A stretch of 64,000 bases of DNA. Source: Apodospora peruviana. Its lineage: Eukaryota > Ascomycota > Sordariomycetes > Sordariales > Lasiosphaeriaceae. Location: assembly GCA_033439685.1 (NCBI GenBank), contig JAUEDM010000002.1, positions 2,108,001 to 2,172,000 of the forward strand, written 5' to 3'. A program made the translations under genes and the position numbers. The notes beneath the pieces were generated by a model. That model made no database searches and had not been told where the DNA came from. It saw nothing but the letters and a program-made list of their open reading frames with translations. Shown here piece after piece: positions 44,259-55,675 of the stretch (positions are counted from its first letter, which is position 1; the number at the start of each line of letters is the position of its first letter).

Positions 44259-45861
44259 ATGCCGCCTCCTGCCATTTCGCTAGCAGATTTGATCTTCCCA
44301 GAGCAGGCCAACCACAACTTCTCCAAGATCCTCGGTGATCTCAAGCGCTCCAACTTGTCCATCACCAACCGCCTCAGGTCGGTGCGCCACGATGCCGCCT
44401 TCGTCGACGAGGTTGCCGACACCTTCGGCCTCCCGCTGGTTGCCAACGAGCGTTGTGGCAGCTGGTACATTGCTCCCAGCCGCAAAGCAGGGTCTGCGTA
44501 TTTCAAGAGCACCGACGGCCACACTGGCCAGTGGAAATTCAGCACGAGGCGACTGAACCTGCATCTGCTCAAGCTAATCGGGCAGCACGAGGGGTCTGTC
44601 TGTTTTTATTTATCCACAAAAAGAACTGATCATCTAATCGATTTGAGCCCTATAACAGATGCATCATCGTCGATTCTACCCGGCGAGGAAAGCGTGAGTT
44701 CTCACTATATATATCTTCCCTCAACCCCCCATTATCGCTAGGTAGGAAATCCCCTTGTTAATCAAGAAAGTAAATGCTCGAATATCACCAGGGATGCCAG
44801 ATGCCCTGAGCAAGACCGTCCCGGTGTGGTGCTGTGTGCTCAACCGCGCCTTGTTCCCGGATAACACGTCCTCCCACGAGCTCGTTGTTCCTCCCAACGT
44901 CGTCTCAGACTCGGAGAAGAGCCAGATGGAAGCCAGATTACCAGAGTTCCTGGCCTCGCTGTTGGCTCTGGACATGGACCTCGCGTCTCTACAGCGGCAG
45001 CTCAAGCAGAAACCGCTAAGACCGCTTTGGGTCACACCGGAGGATAACCATGAACTCCTTCTGGTCGTCGGGGATCAAATCACCGTGTCCTTCCACCCCA
45101 TAGTATGCTGTACCAGCTCCAGGCAGGTCATTGGCACCGAGATGAGTGAGGCCGGCTACATCCAAGGCGCCGGCGACGACACGGAGAACTGGGCCCTTGG
45201 TCTCACTGCGCCCATCTTTTGGCAGCATGCCGACCGGCTCCTGTCGACGGCCGAGTCCGACCTCCCGGCTCTTATCCGGTCTTTGCTCGACAGCCCAGAC
45301 ACCAGGGAAGCAAGTATCTCCTCCGAACTAAAACAGGTCGTGGCACCGCACCTGTTCGTTGGCGCGCTGTCTCCATCAGCCAGTGGTGGGCTGTTGGCGT
45401 CCTCGTCGTCGTCGTCGTCGTCGTCGTCGTGCGTGGTTGCTCTAGTTCCCAAGTCGACTGACCCAACCACATGGGTAAAGTCCAAGACTCTAATGGAAGT
45501 CGGGATTGGCAAGAGCAACAAGACTGCTAGCCGCATGCTGCGTGACGCGCTGCCGCGAACCTGCGAGTTTGTGTCTCGGTTTCTCGCCGCCGGTTCCGGT
45601 GAACAGCCTTCCGAGAAGAAAGTCGTGATATTTTGCGATACTGGGCGAGACTTGTCCGTGGGCGTGGCGCTGGCGCTCTACTGCTGGTGTTTTGATGCAG
45701 CCGGTAACATACAGCAGTGTAATATCGACGACAGAGAACCGTTCACCAAGAACATGATACGCATCAAACTCGGGCACATCATGACCGCACAGCCAGACGT
45801 CAACCCTAGCAGAGCGACACTACAAAGCGTCAACAGTTTTCTAATGGATTGGAGGAAATGA
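44259..45861 (+). CDS. RIT1: Initiator tRNA(Met) A64 2'-O-ribosyl phosphate transferase
   Basis: Adds 2'-O-ribosyl phosphate at A64 of initiator tRNA, which keeps it out of elongation in fungi and plants. Exons: 44259-44593, 44659-44693 (35 nt) and 44792-45861; 479 aa. The start is the ATG of MPPPAISLADLIF; the GTG-initiated extension upstream has no support. The conserved N-terminal segment LKRSNLSITNRLRSVRHDAAFV and NERCGSWYI are clear. The 35-nt exon rebuilds CIIVDSTRRGK before MPDALSKTVPVWC. The C-terminal part has the phosphatase-like loop FCDTGRDLSVGVALALYC (about residue 404). A run of Ser codons (about residues 325-335) is a low-complexity insert coded by a TCG repeat. Confidence 0.94.
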
Positions 45862-46097
45862 GCATCCTGGTCAAGAAAAGAAGATCAGAGTAGCAAGCAG
45901 TCTATTTTGACTCTATTAGCTTCTAACAACCCACGTCTAACTACCACGTAGTTCTCTGCCCATTTTGACATGCTTTCTGAATCCATCTCGCTAGCCGGTC
46001 TTAGTTATCCCTGGGATTTTGTATCCGGATCTCACTCAAAACTGACGGCGTTCAAGAACTGACGAATCTCAAGAAGAGATGGGGGACCAAACTCCCC

Positions 46098-46938
46098 CTA
46101 GAGGCTCCCACTCTCGATCTTCTCCATGATGGAGTCGAACTCGCTCCAGTGCTGCATAATGACCACGGCTCCGGTTTCGGTCAGGACCTTCTCCATGTGG
46201 GCCTTCTCCTGCTCGCTGTACGGCCCAACGTAGCCAATGACCTTGATCCCGGCGCGCGTGCCGCTGAGGGTACCACTCTTGCTGTCCTCAACAGCAACGC
46301 ACTCGTCGGCCGTCTTGCCGAGCGTCTTCATGGCATGCAGATAGATGGCCGGGTCCGGCTTGCTAGTGGGCTTGGGCAGGCTCGTAGCGGCGCTGAAGAC
46401 GTCGTCGCCAAAGTACTTGTCTTGGCCGACCTTCTCGATGCTGGCCTTGACGCGGCGCAGGGCAGAGCTGCTGACGACGGCGAGGTGGTACTTTTTCGAG
46501 GTGGCGAGCGACTCGAGGACGGGCTCGACGCCGACGCACGGCACCAGCTTCTCTTTAAGCTTCGCGATCACCACGTCCTCCTCGCGGCGCACGTAGTCGT
46601 CTAGCTCCTCGGGCGTCATGTCAAACTTGTACCGCTGTTGGAGGGACACCATCATGCCGCGGAAGTTCTGGCCGACGAACTCGGTGATGAGCTTGTCGCC
46701 CGTGAAGGGCTCCTGGAGGGGCACATTCTTGGCGGCGGCGATCTCGTTGATCAAGTCGGCGCAGCCCTCGAAGGCGAGCTCTTCGGACAGAACGAGCGTA
46801 TTGTCGCAGTCAAAGAGGATGGTGGAGATCTAGATGGGAGAGAAAGGTATTGTTAGCTGGGATTGCTTCCCCACGACTGTCTGGCTTGCCCCGGGTAGAT
46901 AGCTAAACTGATTATGGCTGTCTGCTTACCTTGCCCAT
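46098..46938 (-). CDS. HAD-superfamily phosphatase
   Basis: Exons: 46930-46938 (9 nt, Met-Gly-Lys only) and 46098-46829; 246 aa. The 9-nt exon is inferred because the coding frame enters through a clear CTAG acceptor and joins a GTAAGC donor directly after ATGGGCAAG, giving MGKISTILFDCDNTLVLSEE, a typical HAD start. HAD motif I is DCDNT (nucleophile D10, acid D12), motif II is VSSSAL, motif III is the Lys of SKPDPAIYLHA, and motif IV is VEDSKSG. The helical cap between motifs I and II (about 25-100) places it among beta-phosphoglucomutase/phosphoglycolate-phosphatase-like members. The substrate cannot be named. Confidence 0.9.
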
Positions 46939-48949
46939 TGTGACTGTCGATCTTGTTTGTTTCTTAGGTATGTTTATCTGGTTTCGTCTGTTCTACAATC
47001 GATCTTCAACTATGGTGGGATGAAATTGCGGCTTTGGTACTGTCTGGATTGAACTTGAGAAAGTTGGGATGAACACGTCGTTCGGTTCGGTTTCTGCGGG
47101 GCTAAGGAAAGATGGACACGGACTCCTGTCGGGTAGATACTAATTGAAGTGGTATGTAAGAAAGTGGAAAAGAAAGAGAAAGAAAGTTTATTTTTTCTTC
47201 AAGGGAACGGGAAGCTGCTTCTTTTTCACATGCAACTTGCCGCGCCGTTATAATGACAGGAAGTCTGACAGTGCAGCCAGCGAAAGATCCAAGATCCCGT
47301 TGCATTATACCCACCCGCTGTGCTGCGCTGCTGCCCGGGATCTAATAACAGCCTGTCTGCTACACGGTTACCATCCGCGGTGCCCTGTCCTGTGCCACCG
47401 CAGTCCATTGTTCATCGCTGTGGTGAAACCAACGAGCTATACTCTTCCTTTCCAGTCGCAGCAGAAAGTCCGAATTGGCGGCCGCGGGCAGTGTTGGTGA
47501 GTTTGGGCAGGCAAGCTTACCCCTCCAAGCGCTCCCCATCTTAGCCCCCGTCAATGTCGTCATTGCATGGAGGCGTGGGGCACAGATGCCTCCCGGACCC
47601 CTGAAATCCTGGTCGAACCCCTGAAACTTGAATCAAAATACCACCGCCCCCGAGCAATCCTTGCCGCGACTCGCTCGGCAGGCGGCAGGGACTTGAAGAA
47701 GGAGGGGTACCTAAATTTGGGAACTCGTAACAACCTGGAGGGCATTGTCACTCAGCCGCTTACCTTACCATGGTGGAAACATAAGAGATACCATGTTAGA
47801 AAAAAAAGGTATGATCTAGGTTGGTAGGTGTCGAGTATTCTGATTTGTCGGCATTTAAAGTAAGTTTCAGAGAGGAAAAAGAAAATGGGAAAGGTCCTTG
47901 GATTTCCAAGACGGGATCCAACTCGGGGTTTTGCGAGATATATTCTAATCAGGGTACGACCTCGCCAGATGTTTTGCCAAAAGTACCTCGTCTGTCTGAC
48001 CTGCCGGGCGGGCTTGGCGATCGGATAATCGGCCTTCTTCTTCGCACACGAATGTAAATAGGTACGGATAGATCCTTGCAGTGAATGTGCTCTGTCAGAA
48101 GGGTTGACACCTTTTAACTGTACATCCATAGGCGTTACAGTAGATTGACTGATCCTCGAACGGCTTCGCTTCCATGATACTCGGTACCAGGTAAGAGGCT
48201 CTTCAACTTCACAGATGAGCTCTAGCTGTTCTTGACTATCCAAGCAGCCAATCAGCGGCTCACGGGCGCTTGTTGGGGATTTCGAGAAAAAGAATCCGAC
48301 GGGACTCGGTAAGACACAGCCCGAAAAGTGCGAGCGAGGATCGAATAACAGCAGTGCCGCGAATGCCAAAACGCATCCAAATTCCTGTAATTGTGCTGTG
48401 CTGCAGTGTGTGTAAGGCTGGTGGGTAGGTCGCCATTAGGGGCTGGGCTGGTCTCCCGGTCGAATCCTTCTTTCTCTCGTCAACCAAGCAGGCACCCCTT
48501 TTTATTTTAGATGTGTGTGATGTTTCTGGTTATGTAGTTGGTCTTCAGGTTGTAACAAGGGAAACAAAAAGTCAACCAACACTATATTCGACAACAGGGT
48601 TCCTATATCCGTAGTCTTTGGAGATATTCAATGTCCGCGGGCATGTACTATCTCAACTCGTACATCCGGTTACTCACATTTACTCCTTTACTAAAGCCCC
48701 CTCGAGCACATTATCGGAATTATATAGATGGATACATACAACAATCTCAAATTGCTTGTAAACTTATCACTTTATTAACCTGGTCAAGCATTGTTTACCA
48801 CCTTAGGTAAGTACGAGTCATTGATCGTTAAAGAGCAAGGAACAGCCCTCCCACCAACCTCCCCTAATGCCTATATATACTGCATCAACCCACCAAAAAC
48901 CTCAACAAACAATCGGAAGCCATTCCCGGCTTGATTCAAAAACAACCCA
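46939..48949. other. Intergenic 2 kb between the HAD gene and tRNA-Glu
   Basis: No supportable gene. The longest frame (47752-48369, minus) lacks family character. The segment near 48640-48780 is AT-rich. The AT-rich flank right before 48950 is usual for a Pol III gene. Confidence 0.5.
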
Positions 48950-49045
48950 TCGGGTATGGTGTAGCGGTAACATCGTTGACTCTCACTTCCTTAGGAGTGA
49001 TATGCTCTTTCTCAACAGCCCCGGGTTCGACTCCCGGTATCCGAG
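48950..49045 (+). tRNA. tRNA-Glu (CTC) with a 25-nt intron
   Basis: The acceptor stem TCGGGTA pairs with TATCCGA (one G-U), with G as discriminator base. The anticodon stem is GTTGA (48975-48979) with TCAAC (49012-49016). The loop is C-T-CTC-A then C, with anticodon CTC at 48982-48984. A 25-nt intron (48986-49010) interrupts it one base 3' of the anticodon, the standard eukaryotic position. The T arm is CCGGG-TTCGACT-CCCGG. The D arm contains the B-type internal promoter context TAGCGGTAA. A TTTTT Pol III terminator follows about 10 bp downstream. Confidence 0.93.
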
Positions 49046-49868
49046 TCCTTATCTTTTTCCATCTACTCTATGCAGATGGCAACATTGATGACGCTGGTTT
49101 CAGTCACTCTTTGCACTTTTGTCTGTCTTTGTTTATGTTTCCAAGATTGACTACCCAGCTTCGTTCACGAGCCTAGGAAAATCAAAGTGAACAGACAAAA
49201 GCACACAGGCGCTAAACTTGACAATACCACCAGCTATTTGTTGTTCATTATTCATAGCATAGCCTCCGTCCCAAAGACTTGCTCCTATCTGCCTATTTAG
49301 AAGTATTAGATTCCACGTCATACCCCCAATAAAGAAATTACTAGAAACAGTTAATAACTAGGGAAAACCAAAGAAAAGCTCCTTCAAAACGCCCCCCTGT
49401 CATCCTCGCAAGCAAAACAAACCCTGCCACCCTTGTCCTGTCCTGACCACACCGCCTTCTTTGTGTTATTTGTGTAAGAGCTAGTCGTGAATAATATGAT
49501 ATGTATGTTTATGAACCACGCATTCAAAGAAGAGAGAGAAAAGACCGCCTACCACCACCCAGCAAACCACAACCGGTCCATCCACCAATCCATTCCCTCC
49601 TGGCCAGCCGGTCGTGTTTGCTCCATAGAAATGTTTTACAATGTCATGATAAAGAAAAAGTGACGAGACAAACCCCGTCACGGGTTGTTCTTCCCTTCAT
49701 CTTGCCATACGTCATCTTCGTCGGTATCATCACCCGCATTCGGCTATCGGAATCCGATCACCAAGAGAACCAAGCCGTTGCGTCTTTCGGTTTGTATGTA
49801 GCAAACATGTCAACATGGTAGCCTGTCGGCAGAACAGCGGGGGTGGAGTCGTGCAGCGGTAAAGAAGA
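49046..49868. other. Intergenic segment downstream of tRNA-Glu and the DnaJ gene
   Basis: About 820 bp of non-coding sequence, including the T-run terminator for tRNA-Glu (near 49054-49058) and the 3' flank of the DnaJ gene. No gene seen. Confidence 0.5.
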
Positions 49869-51189
49869 TTACAAAATCTCCTTGAGCTTCTGCTTTTGCG
49901 CCTGCGTCAACGTCGTCGGGAACTTGACATTGTATTTAATGACAAAGTCACCCCGCTGGCCCGGCTTCTTGGATATGGGCATGCCGAGACCCGGATATTT
50001 GTCGGAACTTCCGGGTTGTGTCGGTCCGCCCTTCTCGAGCTGCAGATTCTTGCCGTCAATCGTAGTGACGGTCCGCTTCCATCCAGTCAAGGCCTCCTTC
50101 AGGTCCAAATCGATTGTCTGGACTAGGTCATCGCCTTCGCGGGTAAACAAGAGATGCGGTTTCTGCAAACATTGGTTAGCTTTTGGCTCCTCGTAAAACG
50201 CAAACTCCCGAAGGACTCAAGGTGAAACGAACCTCTTCAACGATAAACACTAGATCCTGCTGTCCGCCCTCTTCTTGGTCACCCACTCCCTTAAACCGGA
50301 TTTTGCTGCCCTTTTTCAGACCGGGCTTGATCGGCACCTCCAACAGCGTGTCGCTCGTTATCCGCTTACCGGTATCGTCGAACGTCTTGCGCTTAATCTT
50401 CATCTTCTTGGTCACCCCATTATACAAATCCTCCAAGGCCAACGGCAGAGGCTTTTCAACTGTCGTGACTTCTGGCGTTGGCTGGCGTGCGCTCCGTGTG
50501 CTTTCCCCAAACGAACCACGCATGCGGCGGGAGCCTCCTGTCGAACCACCCGAGGGCGAGCCCCGCGCAGCGTTGAAGAGGAAGTCCTCAAATATGCCGC
50601 TGTCGCGGAAGGTATTCGTGAAGACATCGTTTGGATCGCGGAAGCTGAACTTCGAGTGTGAAAATCCTGGACCACCGCCGCTGGGACCGCCACCGCTGAA
50701 GAACGAGGAGAAGTCGGGCATGCCGCCTGCTCCGCCGGCGCTGGCGAAGGGGTTTGGGCCATCGGCACCGGGAGGTGGCGGGGCGGGGCCACCACGAAGA
50801 ATGTATTCGAGGCCGAATTGATCATACGTCTTGCGCTTCTCAGGGTCGGAGAGAATCTCATACGCTTGGGAGCACTCTTTGAATTTCTCGGCGGCTTCGG
50901 GCTTGTCCTTGTTCTTGTCCGGATGCCATTTTAGGGCGGCTTTCCTAGTGAGGGGTTAGTAAGGTCGCCCATGACGTGACCGGAGCTTGCAGAGAAGAGA
51001 AGTGCAAGCTGGCCCAACAACGACTGCAAACTGACAGTAAAGCTGCCAGTCGTGTCCAGGTCGCTGTCGGCTCTGGTGCAAATGGGAGAGAGCGGGAGAC
51101 AAAGCTTACCTGTATGCCTTCTTGATCTCATCTTGCGTAGCTGAGGGGCTGACGCTTAACGTGTCGTAGAGCTTCGTTTCCTTGACCAT
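49869..51189 (-). CDS. Type II DnaJ / Hsp40 co-chaperone (SIS1/PSI1-like)
   Basis: Stimulates Hsp70 ATPase and delivers unfolded proteins. Exons: 51110-51189, 50233-50944 and 49869-50162; 361 aa. The J domain begins MVKETKLYDTLSVSP, with the HPD motif at residues 34-36 (LKWHPDKNKDKPEAAEKF). A Gly/Phe/Pro-rich region follows (GGPAPPPPGADGPNPFASAGGAGG, FSSFFSGGGPSGGG), then two C-terminal beta domains (ALEDLYNGVTKKMKIKRK, GDQEEGGQQDLVFIVEEKPH, FVIKYNVKFPTTLT). There is no CxxCxGxG zinc-finger region, hence type II. It lacks a signal peptide, so it is cytosolic or nuclear. Confidence 0.95.
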
Positions 51190-52258
51190 GTTTGTGGTTT
51201 GCTACTGCAACTGGTGTTAGAGAAGGTCTAGGTTGATGGTGCGGTCGGGGTCGAGTGCAGAGCTCTGGTTTCTGTCGTGGTCTGAGAGGTCCGGCTCGTT
51301 GCTGATAACACCGCTCAAGGAGATGGTTGGTGATGTCAAAAGTGGAATACCGTACCTGAACTGAAAGGAATCGCCAAAATGCAGATACTTGCAACTGTTA
51401 CAAGTCGCTCGCAAATGGACGAGAAGATGTGCAGAATGTTGGGTTTCGTCGGGATTGCAATGTTAATTGCAGAGGAGGAGTAAGTGAGGCTTGCTACTGT
51501 TACTGGAGGAGGGACAAAGGTGTAGTGAAATGCCTTGGCGGATGTCGTGTGTTCTATGGAGAGGCTAGAGGTTGTAGAACATTCGATGGTGAGCCTATCG
51601 ACTTCCAAGAAAGTCAGGGGGGGGGGGGGGGGGGGGGGGGGTGACGCAGGCACTGCGTGTTAGTGTGTTGGTGCGTGTCCAGGGTTCACAGGTCACCTCA
51701 GGTCACCAGTGGTCACCCCGATTGAACTGAACTTCCTGAACTTCTGAAGAGCAATGGAAATGTTGAGGCTGCACAACCCAGCCTCGTCCAATTATTCAGT
51801 ATCGCTTGAAATTCCATTCACGATTTCTCCAACCTCCAGCACCTAACGGCGATCTTTCAGGTTGGGCCGACCTTCGGGATAGATGTTGCTCTGAGGTGCT
51901 TTACGCGGGGAAGGTCCCCTCTCAGGATCCGACGGGATGTCAGGCCGTCGATTCCCGCAGAGGGGCGGTGAGCTGTCCGCTGCTGCCCGCTGCACCTCGA
52001 GACGACACCAACCGCTATCCGCCAACAGGAACCGCCAGCTGGTGGGCCCAGGCCATTCCGTACTCAGATCACACTGCATCCAATGCACCGAGTGCATGAG
52101 CTAATCTATAGCGGGTCTCCCATCGCTCTCTCCACACCTCGGCTTCCCCTTTCTCGCAACAACGTTATGACCGGGGACATCGGTTTCCAAGAAACGCAAA
52201 GTAATCAAGGCGATATGATATGTGCAACACACCCGATACAAGCTAGGTCCCTTGAGCC
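51190..52258. other. Intergenic region upstream of the DnaJ gene
   Basis: About 1.07 kb. It holds the 25-base G run listed separately and GAACTTC repeats near 51726. No gene seen. Confidence 0.5.
51617..51641. repeat. G homopolymer (25)
   Basis: Twenty-five consecutive G about 430 bp upstream of the DnaJ start. It reads as poly-Pro or poly-Gly in shadow frames and could form a G-quadruplex on the plus strand. Its true length is uncertain. Confidence 0.85.
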
Positions 52259-53357
52259 TCACGCAGAAGCAGCCTCATAGACGTAGAGCGTGGACTCCAT
52301 CTCGTCCGGAAGAAAATACAACCTCATCTTGCCATCAACAACGGCCACGTCCATTGGGTTCTTGGTGACCAGTGTGCCCAGATCCGACACCATGGTCAGC
52401 GGGATCTCATACAGCGGCAGCATCGAGCCCATGTCGACCAGCGCCATTCCACCGATGGTCGTCCCGTAGATGGTCGTGATGCCCGAGCACAACATCACCG
52501 GCCGGTGCTCGTAAAGCCGGGAGTGCCCCAAGAACTTGCAGTCCTGGTAGTCGGTATAGTGACTGGGATTCTTGACTACTTTTCTGGGAGTAATGAACGC
52601 CGGCGAGACGACCGGCCGCGTGTCGTCCTCGTTGGAATCCCAGAGCGAGCCGTTGCGGGATCCCCAGTTCAACGTCACAAGATCCCCCTTGGACAAATCG
52701 TGGACGACGGCGCCCATGTGGTCTGCCATGTGCAGCATCGGCTCCGGTTGCAGGGTATCTGGACGCATCCTGACCAGCGTAGCGGTGGAATTGGGTCGGT
52801 ACTGTGAAAGGGTCGCCCATATATACGTCCCGTCGTAGTCGAGTCCTCCGTTGTGGTACTATTTCCCTTGTCAACACACACACACACACACACCACCACT
52901 ATGCTAGGTTCCTCTATCAAATTACCTCGCTAGACCCGACCTCGGTGATGGTCGCATCCACAATACGCCTCCCTTGACCGTCAAAGACAATCATGTGTCC
53001 AAACCCGGCACCAGCAGTCCGGTCGGTGCCGTTGATGATGACGCCGTCGTTGTACCGTACTGTTGGCTCGGTGTATTCACCCGCCGAGACAAAATAGCGG
53101 TCATGGCCGAGGCGGACGAGTCCTTCGGGCTCAAATGTGTCGCCCTCAAACTTGACCTTCTCTACTAGGTTCCACCGTGTTGAGCGTCCCAGGTCAACAA
53201 ATTGGCTGATGATGTCTTCGAAATGGGATGAAGACCCAGGCGGAGGCAGGGAGTCTGGAGCGAAAGGGACATTGGGCTGGGTGATTGTGATGTTTAGAGC
53301 CCGTGCCCGAGGACTTGTCGAGTAGAGAGAGGTTAGGATTGTGAGGGCCTTGAACAT
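52259..53357 (-). CDS. Secreted DUF6454-family protein
   Basis: Exons: 52926-53357 and 52259-52858; 343 aa. The intron (52859-52925) contains a CA/GT microsatellite. The N-terminus (MFKALTILTSLYSTSPRARA) resembles a signal peptide, though less hydrophobic than most. Family features as I know them: an early FEDIISQF..RSTRWNLVEKVKFEGDTFEPEGLVRLGHDRYFVSAGEYTEP region, then YHNGGLDYDGTYIWATLSQYRPNS, DHMGAVVHDL and LNWGSRNGSLW, consistent with a beta-propeller. Biochemical role unknown. Confidence 0.8.
52874..52893. repeat. (CA)n microsatellite in the DUF6454 intron
   Basis: About ten CA units; on the coding strand a GT run lying within the 67-nt intron, near its 3' splice site. Confidence 0.8.
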
Positions 53358-53386
53358 CTTGCGATATTGGAAAGAAGACTCGTGTT

Positions 53387-53417
<31 letters not shown>

Positions 53418-54601
53418 CCAGCATCATCCGGATATCTCGCGATCCCATCTCATAGCTCCCGTCCTTTCAGCAGCTAATAGTGGAGAAGTAGTTGCGGGGA
53501 AATCCCAGGCCAAGGTTGATACTACCATGTTTTGCCCATTGAACTCTACAATTTAGAATACTGTAAAATTAGACTAAAGAAAGATGGTAACTACCTTAAT
53601 GGGGAACCAGACTGGAAATCTGGAATGGAACAGATGAACATGTGTTAACTCAACGAGAAGTACCTTCCAGGTTGGGCGTATTTGATATCGCCAACACGCC
53701 TAGTAGGTAACACCTTTTTGTTTAGAGCTGTTGCAAATCCTGGATAACCCCTTCCCCATAGGAGCTACCCCTATCAGCCTGGAAATGAAGCGCTGGACGA
53801 GAATAATAGGGCTATATCAAGATATACGGGATAGGCCTATTATGCTTAGCAGAAGGAATCAGGTTCTCGTGCTTGTGCCAGCCACAATTGCAGCGGATCA
53901 AGGGGCAGCGCCACAGTGCCTCGCGTCCCGAGGATACGTGCTGAGTGGTCGTGGCTGTCCAATCACAATAGACGGAGGCAATGACATGCATTGCATGTGG
54001 CGCTCCGCCATCGGTGATGTCATCAGGGACCCCGCGATTGGACCCTGAGGGTTGATTGACAAACTTATTTCAACTTTGAAGTGGGTGGGCACATTCGTCA
54101 TGTCCGCCGCAGCCCAACGTCAAAAGAAAATGAGGCGCTACACTCTCAGTTTCAAGATCTCGATTTATCGTTGAATTCCGAGGTTAGCGGCGTTATCTTT
54201 TGACACTGCGGCTCCGGAGTCCAGGTCCAAGAGCAAGGTTCCGGGAATGGAAGCGCAAGCCGGGCTGAGTCTTTGTCGCTGGAAGCGGCGGCCAGAGTGG
54301 CCCCCCCTCGGCCTGGCTTGGAGGCTTGGGTCAGTGATGCAACAGAACGGGTCGAATGACAAGCTCGAGTCTAATTTCTCGATACCGGATGCATTCTCCG
54401 TTCTGGCTGCCTCTCTTACTGGTAACTCTGGTCTCGGTAGTCAACTGCATGTGCCTCGCTTTTGCATGGACCCTGATTCTACACTTACACATCCAGTTTC
54501 TCCATTCAACTTCCTCTCAACAACACCGATACACTTCGACAAAATACCCAGATATTCAATTTCAGCAAAACAGATACTGAGCAAGCGACGTTGACACAAC
54601 C
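53358..54601. promoter_or_regulatory. Divergent promoter region between the DUF6454 and MARVEL genes
   Basis: About 1.24 kb between outward-facing starts. A (TTG)n run at 53398-53417 reads as (CAA)n in the DUF6454 leader, about 40 bp before its ATG. The MARVEL side has a CT/CA-rich leader (54480-54600). No gene supported. Confidence 0.5.
53398..53417. repeat. (TTG)n run, (CAA)n in the DUF6454 leader
   Basis: Nearly seven TTG units. On the minus strand this is an unstructured CAA leader immediately upstream of the start codon. Confidence 0.75.
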
Positions 54602-55675
54602 ATGGGAGCACGGTCAGGTATGGCCCTCAGAGGCCTGCAGTTCTTCGCCCGCAGCATCGAGTTCTGCTGCGCGGCGCTCATTCTCGCCATATTTTCCTAC
54701 TTCCTCACGACGCTGGCCAGCCACAAACTTCACATTGCCACATGGCTCCGGGCCGTCGAGGGCATTTCGGGTGCAGCCGTCTTGTACACCCTCCTGGCAC
54801 TGATGCTTCTCTGCTGCGTGGCTGGCCACCCGGTCTCGTCCTTCATGATGATATTCCTCGACATTTGCTTCCTCGCTACCTTCATCTACATCGCCGCTGC
54901 AACCCGGGGCGGAGCGAGTTCTTGTAACGGAGTCGTCCACACTGTCTTTGGGACAGGCGACGCCAACACCAATGTCGCGGACAACGGCGAGGGCGGCATC
55001 ATCACCGCGCTGCCGAACTTGCGCCAGGCCTGTCAGATGGAGACTGCGTGTTTGGCGGTCGCCATTGTCGGCATGTAAGTCAATCTTCCCCCAACCATCC
55101 AGAGAGCCCCTCCGATCATTAACACACCCACCCGCTCCAGCTTCTTCTTCCTCTTATCTGCCCTCCTCGAGTTCGCCCTCGTCCGTCACCGGCGCAAGGA
55201 GAAGCGCTACGGTCCATCTCCGGTCAACGACTACACCTCGGGCTACGGCAAGAAGCCCCGTGGCGGCATTTTCGGGTTCGGCCGGAAGCGCCACACCGGC
55301 ATGACGGATGACCCCAACCGCCTGCCGGAGCACCCACATCCGGACCTGGTTCGCGATAGCTACGGCACCGAGCAGACCCGCATCGGCACCTCGCACGGCC
55401 CACATGACATGCACCCCGACGCCTTGCCCCCTACCCACAACCAGCCGGCCATGTCCGACATTGGTGGCCGCTACGGCAACCACACGTACAAGATGGATCA
55501 AGCGTCTCCTTCCTATGGTCACATCCAACACGACGAGTATGCCAATACGGGAACGACGGGCACGGGTACAGCTCCTGCGCCTCCCGGTGGTGGACTGACC
55601 CATCCATCCGCGGCGCCGGTGCAGTTCCCGGCCGGCAATTATCGGTATGACGATGGTGTGTACGATAGGATCTAA
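54602..55675 (+). CDS. MARVEL-domain membrane protein
   Basis: Exons: 54602-55074 and 55141-55675; 335 aa. Four hydrophobic helices: about residues 20-38, 50-72, 78-98 and 150-172, the last crossing the intron (AVAIVGIFFFLLSALLEFALV). The Cys-containing loop between helices three and four (about 100-145) and a basic RHRRKEKR stop after the fourth fit the MARVEL fold. The C-terminal 160 residues are cytosolic, polar and disordered, rich in His, Pro, Gly and Tyr. Related fungal proteins sit in plasma-membrane domains or on vesicles; the specific role is unknown. Confidence 0.85.

Noticed and set aside
47752..48369. A 205-residue minus-strand frame in the HAD to tRNA gap
   Set aside because: No domain, no sensible hydrophobic pattern, aromatic- and Arg-rich shadow composition, and no splice or family support.
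51726..51746. GAACTTC repeats upstream of the DnaJ gene as a heat-shock element
   Set aside because: Spacing is GAA-1-TTC rather than GAA-2-TTC, so the units do not fit nGAAnnTTCn. Position is also over 500 bp from the start.
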